In this document: piece after piece, positions 25,523 through 34,587 of the stretch | Position numbering within the stretch: the first letter of the stretch is position 1 | How the letters are laid out: each line of letters opens with the position of its first letter | Source: Fluctibacter corallii | Lineage (GTDB): Bacteria > Pseudomonadota > Gammaproteobacteria > Enterobacterales > Alteromonadaceae | Assembly (NCBI RefSeq): GCF_025751585.1 | Contig: NZ_JAOWKX010000002.1 | Coordinates: 465,662-529,661 of the forward strand | Direction of reading: 5' to 3' | Length of the DNA stretch: 64,000 bases | The notes under the pieces: generated by a model | Database searches by the model: none | Told to the model about the DNA's origin: nothing | The model's input: only the letters and a program-made list of their open reading frames with translations | Made by a program: the position numbers and the translations under genes

Positions 25523-26512
25523 ATGAGAAAGGCCATGACAATGAAATCAATATTATCAATGAAATTTTTAATGGTTCTATTTTTATGCTTCGCACTGCTA
25601 GCTATAGACGCCTTAGAACCCGTGTGGGCTTCACAGCAACACAGTCAAAGCGAAGAGTCCGAACATGATCACGATAGCTCTCAACATGAGCACAAGACTG
25701 AAGAGGAGAGTGTGATTGCAATGTCTGAAGCGATGGTGCAAGCGAATGGGATCATTACACGCCAAGCTGAGGGCGGAATACTCCGTCAAACAACCAAGCT
25801 TTACGGCAGACTTGTTACCGACCCAGCTTCATTAAGTCATGTACGAGCGCGCTTTGATGGCATGATCATAGAAGCCAATGCCAATATCGGTATGCGCGTT
25901 AAAAAAGGTAGCGTGCTGGCGACGATTGAATCCAATGAAAGCTTAAAGCGCTACACCATTGCCGCCCCCTTTGATGGCGAAGTGATTGCCAGACACGCAA
26001 ATGCGGGAGAGCTTTCTAATGGACAAGTGCTTTTTTCCATTGCGAATTACGAACGCGTATGGGCAGAGCTTGCGCTTTTCCCCAGTCAAATCGACACCAT
26101 AAAGACAGGGCAAGATGTTACGCTTTTTTATGCTGACGCAACACAGCAATCTAGTATAAGTCATATCACGGCAACTGCCGAAAATGTGACGCACTCTGCG
26201 GTGTTTGTTTCTGTCAATAATGCTAACGCGCGGTGGCCTGTTGGCACGTTAGTGGAAGGACTTGTTACGACGTCGGAGTTTGATGTTGACCTTCTTATTC
26301 CTCGCTCAGCATTGCAACGTTTTGAAAATGAAACGGTGGTGTTTGTCAGGGAGGGAGGTGAATTTCATGCAGAACCTGTTGAAGTTGGGCGTATGGATGA
26401 GGTCAACGTGGAAATCCTCGGTGGTATATCGCATGGAGATTTAATCGTCGTTGAAAACAGCTTTCTACTGAAAGCCGATTTGCAAAAATCGGAGGCTGGT
26501 CATGATCATTAA
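25523..26512 (+). CDS. czcB: Membrane fusion protein of the metal efflux pump, CzcB
   Basis: The adaptor linking CzcA to CzcC. After an export signal (FLMVLFLCFALLAIDALE) comes a His/Glu-rich stretch (HDHDSSQHEHKTEEES), then the lipoyl/barrel-sandwich parts (VRARFDGMIIEANANIGMRVKKG and AAPFDGEVIARHANAGE) and beta-barrel and proximal domains (LIPRSALQRFENETVVF). The 329-residue length is a little shorter than classical CzcB because the N-terminal metal domain is reduced. An in-frame ATG at 25541 is better spaced from AGAAAGG and may be the true start. It sits 2 bp behind czcC. Confidence 0.87.
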   Translation: MRKAMTMKSILSMKFLMVLFLCFALLAIDALEPVWASQQHSQSEESEHDHDSSQHEHKTEEESVIAMSEAMVQANGIITRQAEGGILRQTTKLYGRLVTDPASLSHVRARFDGMIIEANANIGMRVKKGSVLATIESNESLKRYTIAAPFDGEVIARHANAGELSNGQVLFSIANYERVWAELALFPSQIDTIKTGQDVTLFYADATQQSSISHITATAENVTHSAVFVSVNNANARWPVGTLVEGLVTTSEFDVDLLIPRSALQRFENETVVFVREGGEFHAEPVEVGRMDEVNVEILGGISHGDLIVVENSFLLKADLQKSEAGHDH

Positions 26513-26572
26513 ACAAGTAAATCTGATTCCGCTATTTGGCAATATGCAGTTTGTTCATTGGGAGTATTGCTT

Positions 26573-29500
26573 ATGATTAATTCAATACTCAAGCTGTCGA
26601 TAGAGCGGCGAGGGATAATGATGCTCTTCGCCCTTTTTGTCGCGGCACTAGGGATTTATAGTTATCAAAAACTGCCCATTGATGCTGTACCCGATATTAC
26701 TAATGTACAAGTTCAAATTAATACGCAAGCACCGGGTTATTCGCCTCTGGAAACCGAACAGCGGATCACCTTTGTTGTAGAAACCGCATTGGCCGGGATC
26801 CCCAATTTAGCCTACACCCGGTCTTTATCGCGTTATGGCTTGTCGCAAGTGACCGTTGTATTTGAGGAGGGGACTGACTTGTATTTTGCGCGCACGCTTA
26901 TCAATGAGCGTTTGGGCGTTATAAAAAGTCAGTTGCCGCAAGGGGTAGAGCCGGAAATGGGCCCCATTGCAACGGGGCTAGGTGAGATTTACATGTATAC
27001 CTTGCGTGCCGAGCAAGGTACTGTCCAAAAAGATGGTCTACCTTATGATGCGATGGTACTGCGTGAGCTTCATGATTGGGTAGTAAAACCACAGTTAGCA
27101 TTGGTAAGTGGTGTTACGGAAGTCAATGCCATCGGCGGCTACACCAAGCAGTATCACATTAACCCTAACCCTCAAAGGTTACTCCAGTTCGGCGTGTCGA
27201 TGCAGCAACTCATTGAGGCGGTTGAGCGAAACAACGCCAATCAAGGCGCAGGTTTTATCGAACGCAATGGCCAAGAAATATTAGTTCGTTCACAGGGACA
27301 GGTGGCTAATATTGGTGATATCGAACAGGTAGTGGTGTCTGCGCCTGATACCGTGCCAGTAAAAATAAAAGACATCGCGAGCGTTGTTATTGGAAAAGAG
27401 CTTCGAACGGGTGCTGCCACTCGGGAAGGTAAAGAAACCGTAATTGGCACTGCAATGATGCTTGTAGGTGAGAACTCACGTGAAGTCGCCATTGCGGTGG
27501 GCAAAAAGCTTGAGCAAATCCAAACCAGTCTTCCAGAAGGCGTGTTGCTCGAAACCGTCTACGACCGCACAACGCTTGTCGATGAAGCTATTGCGACGGT
27601 GCAAAAAAATCTAGTTGAAGGGGCACTACTTGTAATTGTAGTGCTATTTGTTTTGCTGGGGAATATAAGAGCGGCGCTTATCACAGCCGCTGTTATTCCA
27701 CTTGCAATGCTCGCCACTATCACCGGAATGGTACAAAGCGGCGTGTCGGCGAATTTGATGAGCTTGGGCGCGCTGGATTTTGGACTCATTGTGGATGGCG
27801 CCGTGATAATCGTTGAAAACTGTATAAGACGACTGTCCGAAGCACAAAAGGGCAGGACGGATATTTTATCACTTCAGACGAGGCTGAGATTGGTGTATGA
27901 GGCTACCAATGAAGTTATACGCCCGAGTCTGTTTGGCGTGCTTATTATTACCATTGTGTATGTACCTCTCTTCACGCTTACCGGCGTAGAAGGCAAAATG
28001 TTCCATCCGATGGCGGCTACAGTGATCATGGCTTTATTAGCTGCAATGGTGTTTTGCTTTACCTTGGTACCTGCGGCGGTTGCATTATTTATGAAAGGCA
28101 AGATCAGTGAAAAAGAAAGTCCTATTATCGTTGGCGCTAAAAACGTGTACCGCCCAATTTTACACTTTGCGCTTAAAATGCGTTGGGGGGTGGTGATTAT
28201 AGCAGGCGCTTTGGTGACGACATCGCTATGGATTGGCACGAAGCTCGGTACTGAATTTATCCCTCAGCTCAATGAGGGCGATATTGCACTTCACGCGATG
28301 CGCATACCTGGAACAGGCATCGAACAGGCCATAAGTATGCAAAAGTTGCTTGAAGACACTGTTATGGAATTTAAAGAAATCAAAACAGTATTTTCAAAAA
28401 CTGGCACTGCGGAGGTTGCAACCGATGCAATGCCGCCTAATGTGACAGACGGATTTGTGATCCTGAAACCGCAGAGTGAATGGCCCGATCCGACCATGTC
28501 AAAACAGGCTTTGGTCGAAAAGTTAGAAGCGCGCTTGCAAACTTTACCGGGCAACAATTACGAGTTTACTCAGCCCATTCAAATGCGTTTTAACGAGCTT
28601 ATCAGTGGGGTGAGGGCAGACTTGGGTATCAAATTGTTCGGCGATGATTTGGATACACTGTATTCCTCTGCAAGCGACATTTTACAAGTCATCAATCGCA
28701 TTGATGGCGTTGCTGATGCGCGAATCGAGCAAGTTGATGATGTGCCTATTTTTACTGTCGACCCCAAACCTATTCAACTCGCGCGATATGGGTTAGATAC
28801 CGCTGATTTACAACAGTGGTTGAATGCAACAATTGGAGGTCAGTCCGTTGGTTTACTATATGAAGGCGATAGACGTTTCGAAATAGCCATCCGTTATAGT
28901 GAAGACATTCGAAATAATTTAGACAGTCTAAAAGATATCCCTTTAATAACACCCTCGGGCGATTTTGTACCTTTAAGAGAAGTAGCAACGCTGCAATACG
29001 TTGATGCACCCAGTCAAATTAGTCGGGAAAATGGCAAACGACGCATCGTTGTAACCGCAAACGTTCGTGAGCGTGATTTAGGATCGTTCGTTGTTGAGGC
29101 GAAAGATGCGATTGCGCAGCAGGTGTCACTGCCTAGTGGATACTGGTTGGAATATGGCGGTACGTTTGAGCAACTAGAAAGTGCTAGCCAGCGATTAATG
29201 ATTGTCGTACCAGCCACGCTTTTTGTGATAATCACTTTGCTGGTCATCGCATTTGGTTCTTTAAAAGATGCACTCATTATTTTTACAGGTGTACCGCTTG
29301 CGTTAACGGGAGGCGTATTGTCGCTATGGCTTCGGGATATGCCACTGTCGATATCAGCTGCGGTAGGCTTTATCGCATTATCTGGCATAGCAGTATTAAA
29401 TGGATTGGTAATGTTGTCTTTTATCAAGCAACGCTTGGCAGAGACAGGAGATCTCTTATTCAGTATAACCGACGGAGCGTTGACTCGATTAAGACCGGTA

Positions 29501-29695
29501 CTAATGACCGCATTGGTGGCCAGCCTTGGCTTTGTACCAATGGCTTTCAATGTTGGTATAGGCGCAGAAGTACAAAGACCATTGGCAACAGTAGTGATAG
29601 GAGGGATCATGTCATCCACTATGTTGACCTTGCTCATTCTACCTGTTTTGGTTCGGCTGATTTATGGCTTAGGTATGGTTAAACGAGTGGAGTAA
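26573..29695 (+). CDS. czcA: HME-type RND metal exporter, CzcA
   Basis: This 1040-residue inner-membrane proton/metal antiporter carries Zn/Co/Cd (or Ni) from the periplasm through CzcC. The first helix is followed by VPDITNVQVQINTQAPGYSP, and helix 4 has DFGLIVDGAVIIVEN, the heavy-metal RND signature with its proton-relay acidic residues. Two large periplasmic loops and twelve helices are present; the last, MLTLLILPVLVRLIYG, is typical. The ATG at 26573 is preceded by GGGAG; an upstream TTG overlaps that site. The DFGxxxDG-xxxVEN signature favours the Zn/Co/Cd class, but the ion is not proven by sequence alone. Confidence 0.92.
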   Translation: MINSILKLSIERRGIMMLFALFVAALGIYSYQKLPIDAVPDITNVQVQINTQAPGYSPLETEQRITFVVETALAGIPNLAYTRSLSRYGLSQVTVVFEEGTDLYFARTLINERLGVIKSQLPQGVEPEMGPIATGLGEIYMYTLRAEQGTVQKDGLPYDAMVLRELHDWVVKPQLALVSGVTEVNAIGGYTKQYHINPNPQRLLQFGVSMQQLIEAVERNNANQGAGFIERNGQEILVRSQGQVANIGDIEQVVVSAPDTVPVKIKDIASVVIGKELRTGAATREGKETVIGTAMMLVGENSREVAIAVGKKLEQIQTSLPEGVLLETVYDRTTLVDEAIATVQKNLVEGALLVIVVLFVLLGNIRAALITAAVIPLAMLATITGMVQSGVSANLMSLGALDFGLIVDGAVIIVENCIRRLSEAQKGRTDILSLQTRLRLVYEATNEVIRPSLFGVLIITIVYVPLFTLTGVEGKMFHPMAATVIMALLAAMVFCFTLVPAAVALFMKGKISEKESPIIVGAKNVYRPILHFALKMRWGVVIIAGALVTTSLWIGTKLGTEFIPQLNEGDIALHAMRIPGTGIEQAISMQKLLEDTVMEFKEIKTVFSKTGTAEVATDAMPPNVTDGFVILKPQSEWPDPTMSKQALVEKLEARLQTLPGNNYEFTQPIQMRFNELISGVRADLGIKLFGDDLDTLYSSASDILQVINRIDGVADARIEQVDDVPIFTVDPKPIQLARYGLDTADLQQWLNATIGGQSVGLLYEGDRRFEIAIRYSEDIRNNLDSLKDIPLITPSGDFVPLREVATLQYVDAPSQISRENGKRRIVVTANVRERDLGSFVVEAKDAIAQQVSLPSGYWLEYGGTFEQLESASQRLMIVVPATLFVIITLLVIAFGSLKDALIIFTGVPLALTGGVLSLWLRDMPLSISAAVGFIALSGIAVLNGLVMLSFIKQRLAETGDLLFSITDGALTRLRPVLMTALVASLGFVPMAFNVGIGAEVQRPLATVVIGGIMSSTMLTLLILPVLVRLIYGLGMVKRVE

Positions 29696-29736
29696 TTCAA
29701 AACGACCGCGACATAATTGAAAGAAGAACTCAAACT

Positions 29737-29770
29737 CTTATGTCTAATACGGTTCAGTATTAGACATAAG
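29737..29770. repeat. Perfect palindrome with 6-bp centre, candidate recombination site 1
   Basis: CTTATGTCTAATAC and its exact reverse complement GTATTAGACATAAG flank GGTTCA. The 14-bp arms and 6-bp centre match the geometry of XerCD/dif-type sites (11-bp arms, 6-bp centre). It lies 51 bp upstream of the first tyrosine recombinase gene. No T-run follows, so a terminator for czcA is less likely. Confidence 0.65.
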
Positions 29771-29821
29771 GGATTAGGCGTATTATAGTAGGCGACATTA
29801 AAGAATTACGTAATCATTGCC

Positions 29822-31060
29822 GTGGCTGCGAAAAAACCAACGCCTTTGTTTCCTACCTATATCGAACTGACCGAGCATGAGTCAGCAGACCATCCACAAT
29901 TAACAAAGTTTCTTGAACAGTCACCTGCATGGGTAATGCAACATTGGAGTTGGGCCAAAGACTACTTACTATATATTGGCCGAAACAAATCACAGCATAC
30001 CTATACACGTTTCAGAAACGATATCGAAAAGTTTCTACTGTGGGTGTTTTTAGTCGACAAACAACCGGTTGATGATTTACGCAAAGCTGACATTTTACGC
30101 TATATCGACTTTTGCGTGGCGCCACCGGTTAATTGGATCAGCACCCAATTGCATGACCGGTTTTCTATAGAGAATGGATACTTTGCTTCAAACCCTAAGT
30201 GGACACCATTCAGACAAACACCCCCGAAGTACGACAAAGAACGTGTGCTTGATCCCAAAAAATACAAGCCATCTCTACAAACGCTTGAGTCAACCTTTGT
30301 GGCATTGAACTCTTTTTTTCGACATTTAATCGACGAAGAAATCTGCTTTGGTAATCCCATACCTTTAGCAAAACGTGACTGTAAGCATCTAATAAAAGAT
30401 AGCCAGGTAAAGACAATTAGCCGTTTGACCGAGCAACAATGGCAGTACTTGTTAGATACAGCAGTGGAATTGGCTGAAAACGATCCATTGCTTGAGCGCA
30501 ATTTATTTATTGTAGCGACAATGAAAACGTTGTTTTTAAGGCTTTCTGAGTTGTCAGAGCGTCAGGATTGGACACCCATGATGAGTCACTTTTGGACAGA
30601 TGAGGATAATAACTGGTGGTTTAAGGCTTATGGCAAAGGAAAAAAGATCCGAGATATTACTGTGCCATCAGGGTATCTGCCTTTCCTTAAACGTTACCGA
30701 GAATGGCGAGGTCTTTCATCTTTACCATCTAAAGGTGAACAAACTATCTTGGTTGAAAAAATACGTGGTCGAGGTGGCTTAACCAGTAGGCAGATTTCTA
30801 GACTCATTCAGCAGGTATTTGATGCAGCATTTGACAAAATGAAGTCAGAACATGGTCTTGATGCAGCGCAGAAATTGAATGAAGCCACGACACATTATCT
30901 CAGACACACTGGGGCTAGTATGGAAATTGAGAGAGACCGCCCATTGAAAGATTTATCAGAAGACTTAGGGCATTCAAGCAGTGCTACAACTGACACGGTA
31001 TATGTGCAGGTAGAACGTAGAAAGAGAGCGTCGACTGGTAAAAACCGAAAAGTTGAGTAG
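29822..31060 (+). CDS. Tyrosine recombinase (transposon-borne)
   Basis: The 412-residue protein has an N-terminal SAM-like core-binding domain (~50-200) and a C-terminal catalytic domain with the expected residues: Arg in LFLRLSELSE, the beta-hairpin Lys in YGKGKKIRD, the H-x-x-R box in HYLRHTGAS, LGH, and the nucleophilic Tyr in TDTVYVQ. The start is GTG with a weak ribosome binding site. It lies between the czcA end and the right repeat, where it could resolve Tn3 cointegrates in place of a serine resolvase. It is a full-length relative of the recombinase at 31299 (same length; shared DLRK/ELKREDI-YI-FC-PP and WW segments). Confidence 0.87.
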   Translation: MAAKKPTPLFPTYIELTEHESADHPQLTKFLEQSPAWVMQHWSWAKDYLLYIGRNKSQHTYTRFRNDIEKFLLWVFLVDKQPVDDLRKADILRYIDFCVAPPVNWISTQLHDRFSIENGYFASNPKWTPFRQTPPKYDKERVLDPKKYKPSLQTLESTFVALNSFFRHLIDEEICFGNPIPLAKRDCKHLIKDSQVKTISRLTEQQWQYLLDTAVELAENDPLLERNLFIVATMKTLFLRLSELSERQDWTPMMSHFWTDEDNNWWFKAYGKGKKIRDITVPSGYLPFLKRYREWRGLSSLPSKGEQTILVEKIRGRGGLTSRQISRLIQQVFDAAFDKMKSEHGLDAAQKLNEATTHYLRHTGASMEIERDRPLKDLSEDLGHSSSATTDTVYVQVERRKRASTGKNRKVE

Positions 31061-31120
31061 TCGGCGTGTAAAAATTAGCGATTGAATATTGTTAAAAAAC
31101 ATACACATAAAACGGATGCA

Positions 31121-31153
31121 TCGTAAATCAGTGACCTAAACGGTAATTTAGCC
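31121..31153. repeat. Right terminal inverted repeat
   Basis: This 33-bp sequence is the reverse complement of 16949-16981 with two mismatches (at its positions 22 and 25 counted from the outer end). It lies 60 bp after the transposon-borne recombinase and 46 bp before the second palindrome. Confidence 0.85.
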
Positions 31154-31198
31154 AAGTAAAGATATTAAATGGGGCTATCTCCTGCATTCAATAGGCTA

Positions 31199-31234
31199 CA
31201 ATTATTCCGATAAATCTGATTATCGGAATAATTG
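31199..31234. repeat. Perfect palindrome with 6-bp centre, candidate recombination site 2
   Basis: CAATTATTCCGATAA and its exact reverse complement TTATCGGAATAATTG flank ATCTGA. The 15-bp arms and 6-bp centre mirror the layout of the palindrome at 29737-29770, and it lies 64 bp upstream of the second recombinase gene. It may be a strand-exchange site, an operator, or both. Confidence 0.65.
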
Positions 31235-31298
31235 AATTAGGTTCAATTTAAGCTTATTATACTGCCCAATGTGTCTAATTATTTGAATTTACAACATT

Positions 31299-32537
31299 AT
31301 GGACAATCCACCAGTAAAGCCGATTTTCGACAATATCGATTATTTAGAAAACCCATTTCATCACCATGACTTTTCATTACCTGTTTATTTTCGTCAATAT
31401 GGGTTTCTCACAGATTACGAATTTGCCTGGAAGTTTATTTACAGCTACAACGGCAGTTCTGCCACATACAATGTGTACCGGCGTGAAGTTGAACGTTTAA
31501 TCCAATGGTCTTGGATGATCTCTGGCAAATCGGTGTTAGAACTTAAACGCGAAGACATTGAAGACTACGTTAACTTCTGCATCTCTCCGCCAGATGACTG
31601 GATTGGCATAAAGAATGTGGCTAGATTTAAAAACAAAAATGGAACACGCGAAATCAACCCAGATTGGCGGCCCTTTGTTGCCAGTATATCTAAGGTTGAA
31701 GCTGGTAAAGGAAAAAAGCCGAAAACATCCGATTTCACGATGTCACAGGCATCCATACGATCTATTTTTTCGGTGTTGTCTTCGTTTTATAACTTTCTTA
31801 TTCAGGAAAATATTTCTGAAGTGAATCCGGTGCTGTTAATTCGCCAAAAAAGCAAATTCTTGGTTAAAAAGCAGCAGAAAGCGCCAGTTCGCCGTATCAG
31901 CAATTTACAATGGGATTACGTGGTCGAAACGGTAGAAAAAATGGCCGATGAAGAGCCCGAGACTCATGAGCGTACATTATTTATACTAAAATGCTTATTG
32001 GGAATGTATTTACGGATCTCTGAATTGGTGGCAGATGAGCGATCCATTCCCGTAATGGGTGATTTTCGCCGAGACAATGACAAAAACTGGTGGTTTCACG
32101 TTATCGGTAAAGGCAATAAAAGCCGCAGCGTGACAGTGTCGGATGAAATGCTCGATGCGCTAAAGCGTTACAGAGGGTATTTAGACCTGTCTCCCCTGCC
32201 CTTAGCGGGAGAAAGAACACCTCTAGTAACAAAGCTATTAGGTAAAGGTCCCGTTACCAGTACCCGCCAAATAAGAACGTTGCTGCAATTATGCTATGAT
32301 AAAACCTATCAAAAAATGATGGAAGATGGGCTGTCTGACGACGCAGAAGAGCTCAGGGTTGCCACCGTTCACTGGCTGCGCCACACCGCTATTTCTGAGG
32401 ATGTAAAGATCCGCCCAAGAGAGCATGTGAGAGACGACGCAGGCCACGGCTCAATGGAAACTACCGACAGATATATCGAAAGTGATGCCAGAGAGAGGCA
32501 TGCCACGGGCAGAAAGAAAAAGCTGAGCGAGTTGTAG
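31299..32537 (+). CDS. Tyrosine recombinase (outside the transposon repeat)
   Basis: Also 412 residues. The N-terminal domain (~40-190) contains LELKREDIEDYVNFCISPPDDW, matching the other recombinase; the catalytic domain has Arg in MYLRISELVA, Lys in IGKGNKSRSVTV, the H-x-x-R box in HWLRHTAIS, AGHGS, and Tyr in TDRYIES. All catalytic residues are present. It lies just outside the right inverted repeat and so may be chromosomal, or the remainder of a related element. No phage genes flank it. Its own palindrome is at 31199-31234. Confidence 0.87.
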   Translation: MDNPPVKPIFDNIDYLENPFHHHDFSLPVYFRQYGFLTDYEFAWKFIYSYNGSSATYNVYRREVERLIQWSWMISGKSVLELKREDIEDYVNFCISPPDDWIGIKNVARFKNKNGTREINPDWRPFVASISKVEAGKGKKPKTSDFTMSQASIRSIFSVLSSFYNFLIQENISEVNPVLLIRQKSKFLVKKQQKAPVRRISNLQWDYVVETVEKMADEEPETHERTLFILKCLLGMYLRISELVADERSIPVMGDFRRDNDKNWWFHVIGKGNKSRSVTVSDEMLDALKRYRGYLDLSPLPLAGERTPLVTKLLGKGPVTSTRQIRTLLQLCYDKTYQKMMEDGLSDDAEELRVATVHWLRHTAISEDVKIRPREHVRDDAGHGSMETTDRYIESDARERHATGRKKKLSEL

Positions 32538-32597
32538 TTTTATTGCTGGCGTTCTTCCTAGTAAGGTGAATATGCGGTCATATACTCAAAGCGAGAA

Positions 32598-34412
32598 TCA
32601 ATACCGCAAACTCTTTTCAGTAAATGGGGTGTCAGGCGCTCTGCCTAATATACCTTTTAGCACGTCGTTCATGGTATCGGGATCGTTATCAAAACCGCCG
32701 TGGGTGGTGCTGGCTGTGCGCTCGCCTGTGATCCCATTGCTGTAAATAAATTTTAGTGAGCTAAGTGGTGGGATGAGCGCGTTATATTTTTGCATGCCAA
32801 GCAGAGGAGACGGTTTGTTTTCTTCAAACGCACGTGAAACCAAATAAAGAAGCGATTTTTGATACACCTTTGCCACGTTGTCATCTAATTCGAGCTTGTC
32901 GCTTAGGTTGTAGATGTGACAACGCTTAATGAATCCGTTTTCTATGAGCGGTTTAAGCGTTTCATTAAAAAAGCTATTGGTTGCCGCGGGTGCCAGTAAA
33001 TGGCAGCTCTGAACTTGTATTTCTTTATTGAGTTTGTGAGCTTGTACGAGACTATTTGCATGCAAAATCGCCCCCGTGGAATGGCCGATAATATGCAGTT
33101 TGTGAGGCTTACTCATGGCCAATAATTGTTGTTGTAATGTATGTAAAAACCACGCGCCATCAGCGCTTTTAGTGCTAAACGGGCTGGCGGCACCTTGTTT
33201 CATTTCTCGCCACAGTGCCCTACCCACGCTGGCGGTCAGAAACTCTAGGCGGTTATCTAACCAATCTGAAAAGCCCGCAGACTTTGCCGCTGCACGCTCA
33301 AATTTACCCAATAACACATCTTTAATCTCTTCACATAAACCGGTGTCGTACATAAAGTGTATCGGGTAGATTCCGTTTGCGAGAAATGTCGATTTCATGG
33401 CCGCTATGCGCTGCGCTGAATCACGGGTGCTGTTAAGGCCTCCGTGTGCATAAAGCACGACATGCTTAATATTGTCTTCATTGGCCATAGACTCAATCAC
33501 CAGTTTTGCATGCTGTTTGTTTGACCAATATTTGCCCGTATCACTGAATTTGCCGTCATCGAGGTGGATAAAGTGCTCCTGAATGGCTTGCCTAGGCGTT
33601 GTTTTACTAACGGGCACATGATCACTACGATATTCGGAGGCCACCAGTTGCGTGTTAAATATTTGTGGCGTAGGTAAGGCCAGCTGAATCACCCATGCGT
33701 CCATATGGTTTTTTGCCCAATCTTCGTATAGCCAAATGGCAAGGCCACCTTTGCCCCAGCCATTTTCTCCCCACGAGTTTTGCACCCAAAACCCGAGTTC
33801 GTTATAGCCAACGATGGCAAAAGCGTGACCACCTTGTAGGTCATGTTGAAAGGGAATGATGTGCTCGCCTTGGTGGTCTTGTGTTTCAAACCAGCCAGAA
33901 TGAACACGGGCTGAGGCATAAATTACGCCCGCTTCGTTTAGTGCAGAATGAAAATCACTGATGACGGGGCGTAATCGAAAATAGGCTCCCAATGTTCGCT
34001 TTTTGGCGTCTGCGGCAATGTCAGAGGTAATAGCAAAGTTGGTTGCCGACTGGCGATGTTTTGTAAATTCACTTAAGCAAACTCCTGTATTTTTCCAGCC
34101 TTTGATCGCCCCGCGGCAACTCGAACCATCGTAATCTTCGCCAGCCCACTCATCGTATCTGCGCGCCATGGCATACAGCATCCACGGACTTACTTGGATA
34201 TCGTTATTTTGAAATCGATACAAAAGATTAATGGTTGCAGCTAACCCAAACCCTGTGCATGCTCCTTCTGTTCCCTGATTCAAAATATCAAGATTGCCAG
34301 GTGGATGCATCACTGGCTTTAGCGGCGCAAGGCTTGGTTCATACAATCGATCGCGCAGGTCGGGTGAGTCAGCTACCACATTTAGTGTGGATGGATTTAC
34401 GGTGGTCATCAT
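32598..34412 (-). CDS. Papain-like (C1) protease fused to an alpha/beta hydrolase
   Basis: The 604-residue protein lacks a signal peptide. Residues ~15-245 are a C1-type cysteine protease: oxyanion Gln46 and nucleophile Cys52 in NQGTEGACTGFG, His in GGHAFAIVGYN, and Asn in VQNSWGENGWG. No pro-domain is seen, as in bacterial cytosolic C1 enzymes. Residues ~315-560 look like an alpha/beta hydrolase: VVLYAHGGLN for the oxyanion strand and HIIGHSTGAILH for the nucleophile elbow Ser, with HGG near the C-terminus as a possible His. The fusion is unusual. An AAGGGGA precedes the two start ATGs, and a GC-rich hairpin (34423-34443) lies just upstream. It follows the ThiF-like gene and the small peptides on the same strand. 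The substrate is unknown. Confidence 0.8.
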   Translation of the reverse strand: MMTTVNPSTLNVVADSPDLRDRLYEPSLAPLKPVMHPPGNLDILNQGTEGACTGFGLAATINLLYRFQNNDIQVSPWMLYAMARRYDEWAGEDYDGSSCRGAIKGWKNTGVCLSEFTKHRQSATNFAITSDIAADAKKRTLGAYFRLRPVISDFHSALNEAGVIYASARVHSGWFETQDHQGEHIIPFQHDLQGGHAFAIVGYNELGFWVQNSWGENGWGKGGLAIWLYEDWAKNHMDAWVIQLALPTPQIFNTQLVASEYRSDHVPVSKTTPRQAIQEHFIHLDDGKFSDTGKYWSNKQHAKLVIESMANEDNIKHVVLYAHGGLNSTRDSAQRIAAMKSTFLANGIYPIHFMYDTGLCEEIKDVLLGKFERAAAKSAGFSDWLDNRLEFLTASVGRALWREMKQGAASPFSTKSADGAWFLHTLQQQLLAMSKPHKLHIIGHSTGAILHANSLVQAHKLNKEIQVQSCHLLAPAATNSFFNETLKPLIENGFIKRCHIYNLSDKLELDDNVAKVYQKSLLYLVSRAFEENKPSPLLGMQKYNALIPPLSSLKFIYSNGITGERTASTTHGGFDNDPDTMNDVLKGILGRAPDTPFTEKSLRY

Positions 34413-34476
34413 ATTCCCCTTTGCGGCGTATGCGAAGCGCCGCGTACTAATCAGGGAACATGTTTATGTTAAGCGT

Positions 34477-34587
34477 TTAATGGGTTGAATAAACATCGCG
34501 TCCCTGCTCATTTGTATAGGTGTAGTGGGAAATATTCACTGCGTCAATATTATTCAGTAGGTTCTGGACGACAGATTTGATCACCAT
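34477..34587 (-). CDS. Possible small peptide (36 aa), overlapping frame
   Basis: ATG-initiated frame, 36 residues (MVIKSVVQNLLNN... ending TNEQGRDVYSTH), overlapping the end of the 43-residue peptide in another frame. No ribosome binding site is visible. Its composition looks protein-like, and it could instead be a continuation of the first peptide after a frameshift. Low confidence. Confidence 0.3.
   Translation of the reverse strand: MVIKSVVQNLLNNIDAVNISHYTYTNEQGRDVYSTH

Larger units (their letters stand above)
16949..31153. mobile_element. Putative Tn3-family transposon with Zn/Cd efflux cargo
   Basis: A 14.2-kb segment is bounded by 33-bp inverted repeats with two mismatches. Inside are a full-length Tn3-type transposase whose stop lies 30 bp from the left repeat, a SprT-like gene, a CadR-regulated set of metal exporters (two CDFs, czcCBA, accessory proteins) and a tyrosine recombinase near the right repeat, suited to cointegrate resolution. 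The repeats begin GGCTAAATT rather than the usual GGGG, and no 5-bp target duplication is visible (TAAGA on the left, AAGTA on the right). The exact ends, or later rearrangement, are therefore uncertain. No serine resolvase is present. Confidence 0.75.

Noticed and set aside
29737..29770. The palindrome as the czcA terminator
   Set aside because: The stem is AT-rich and no T-run follows on either strand; its geometry fits a recombinase site better.
34413..34450. GC-rich hairpin just before the protease-hydrolase gene as a terminator
   Set aside because: On the minus strand it is followed by AAAGGGG, not a T-run; it is part of the leader.
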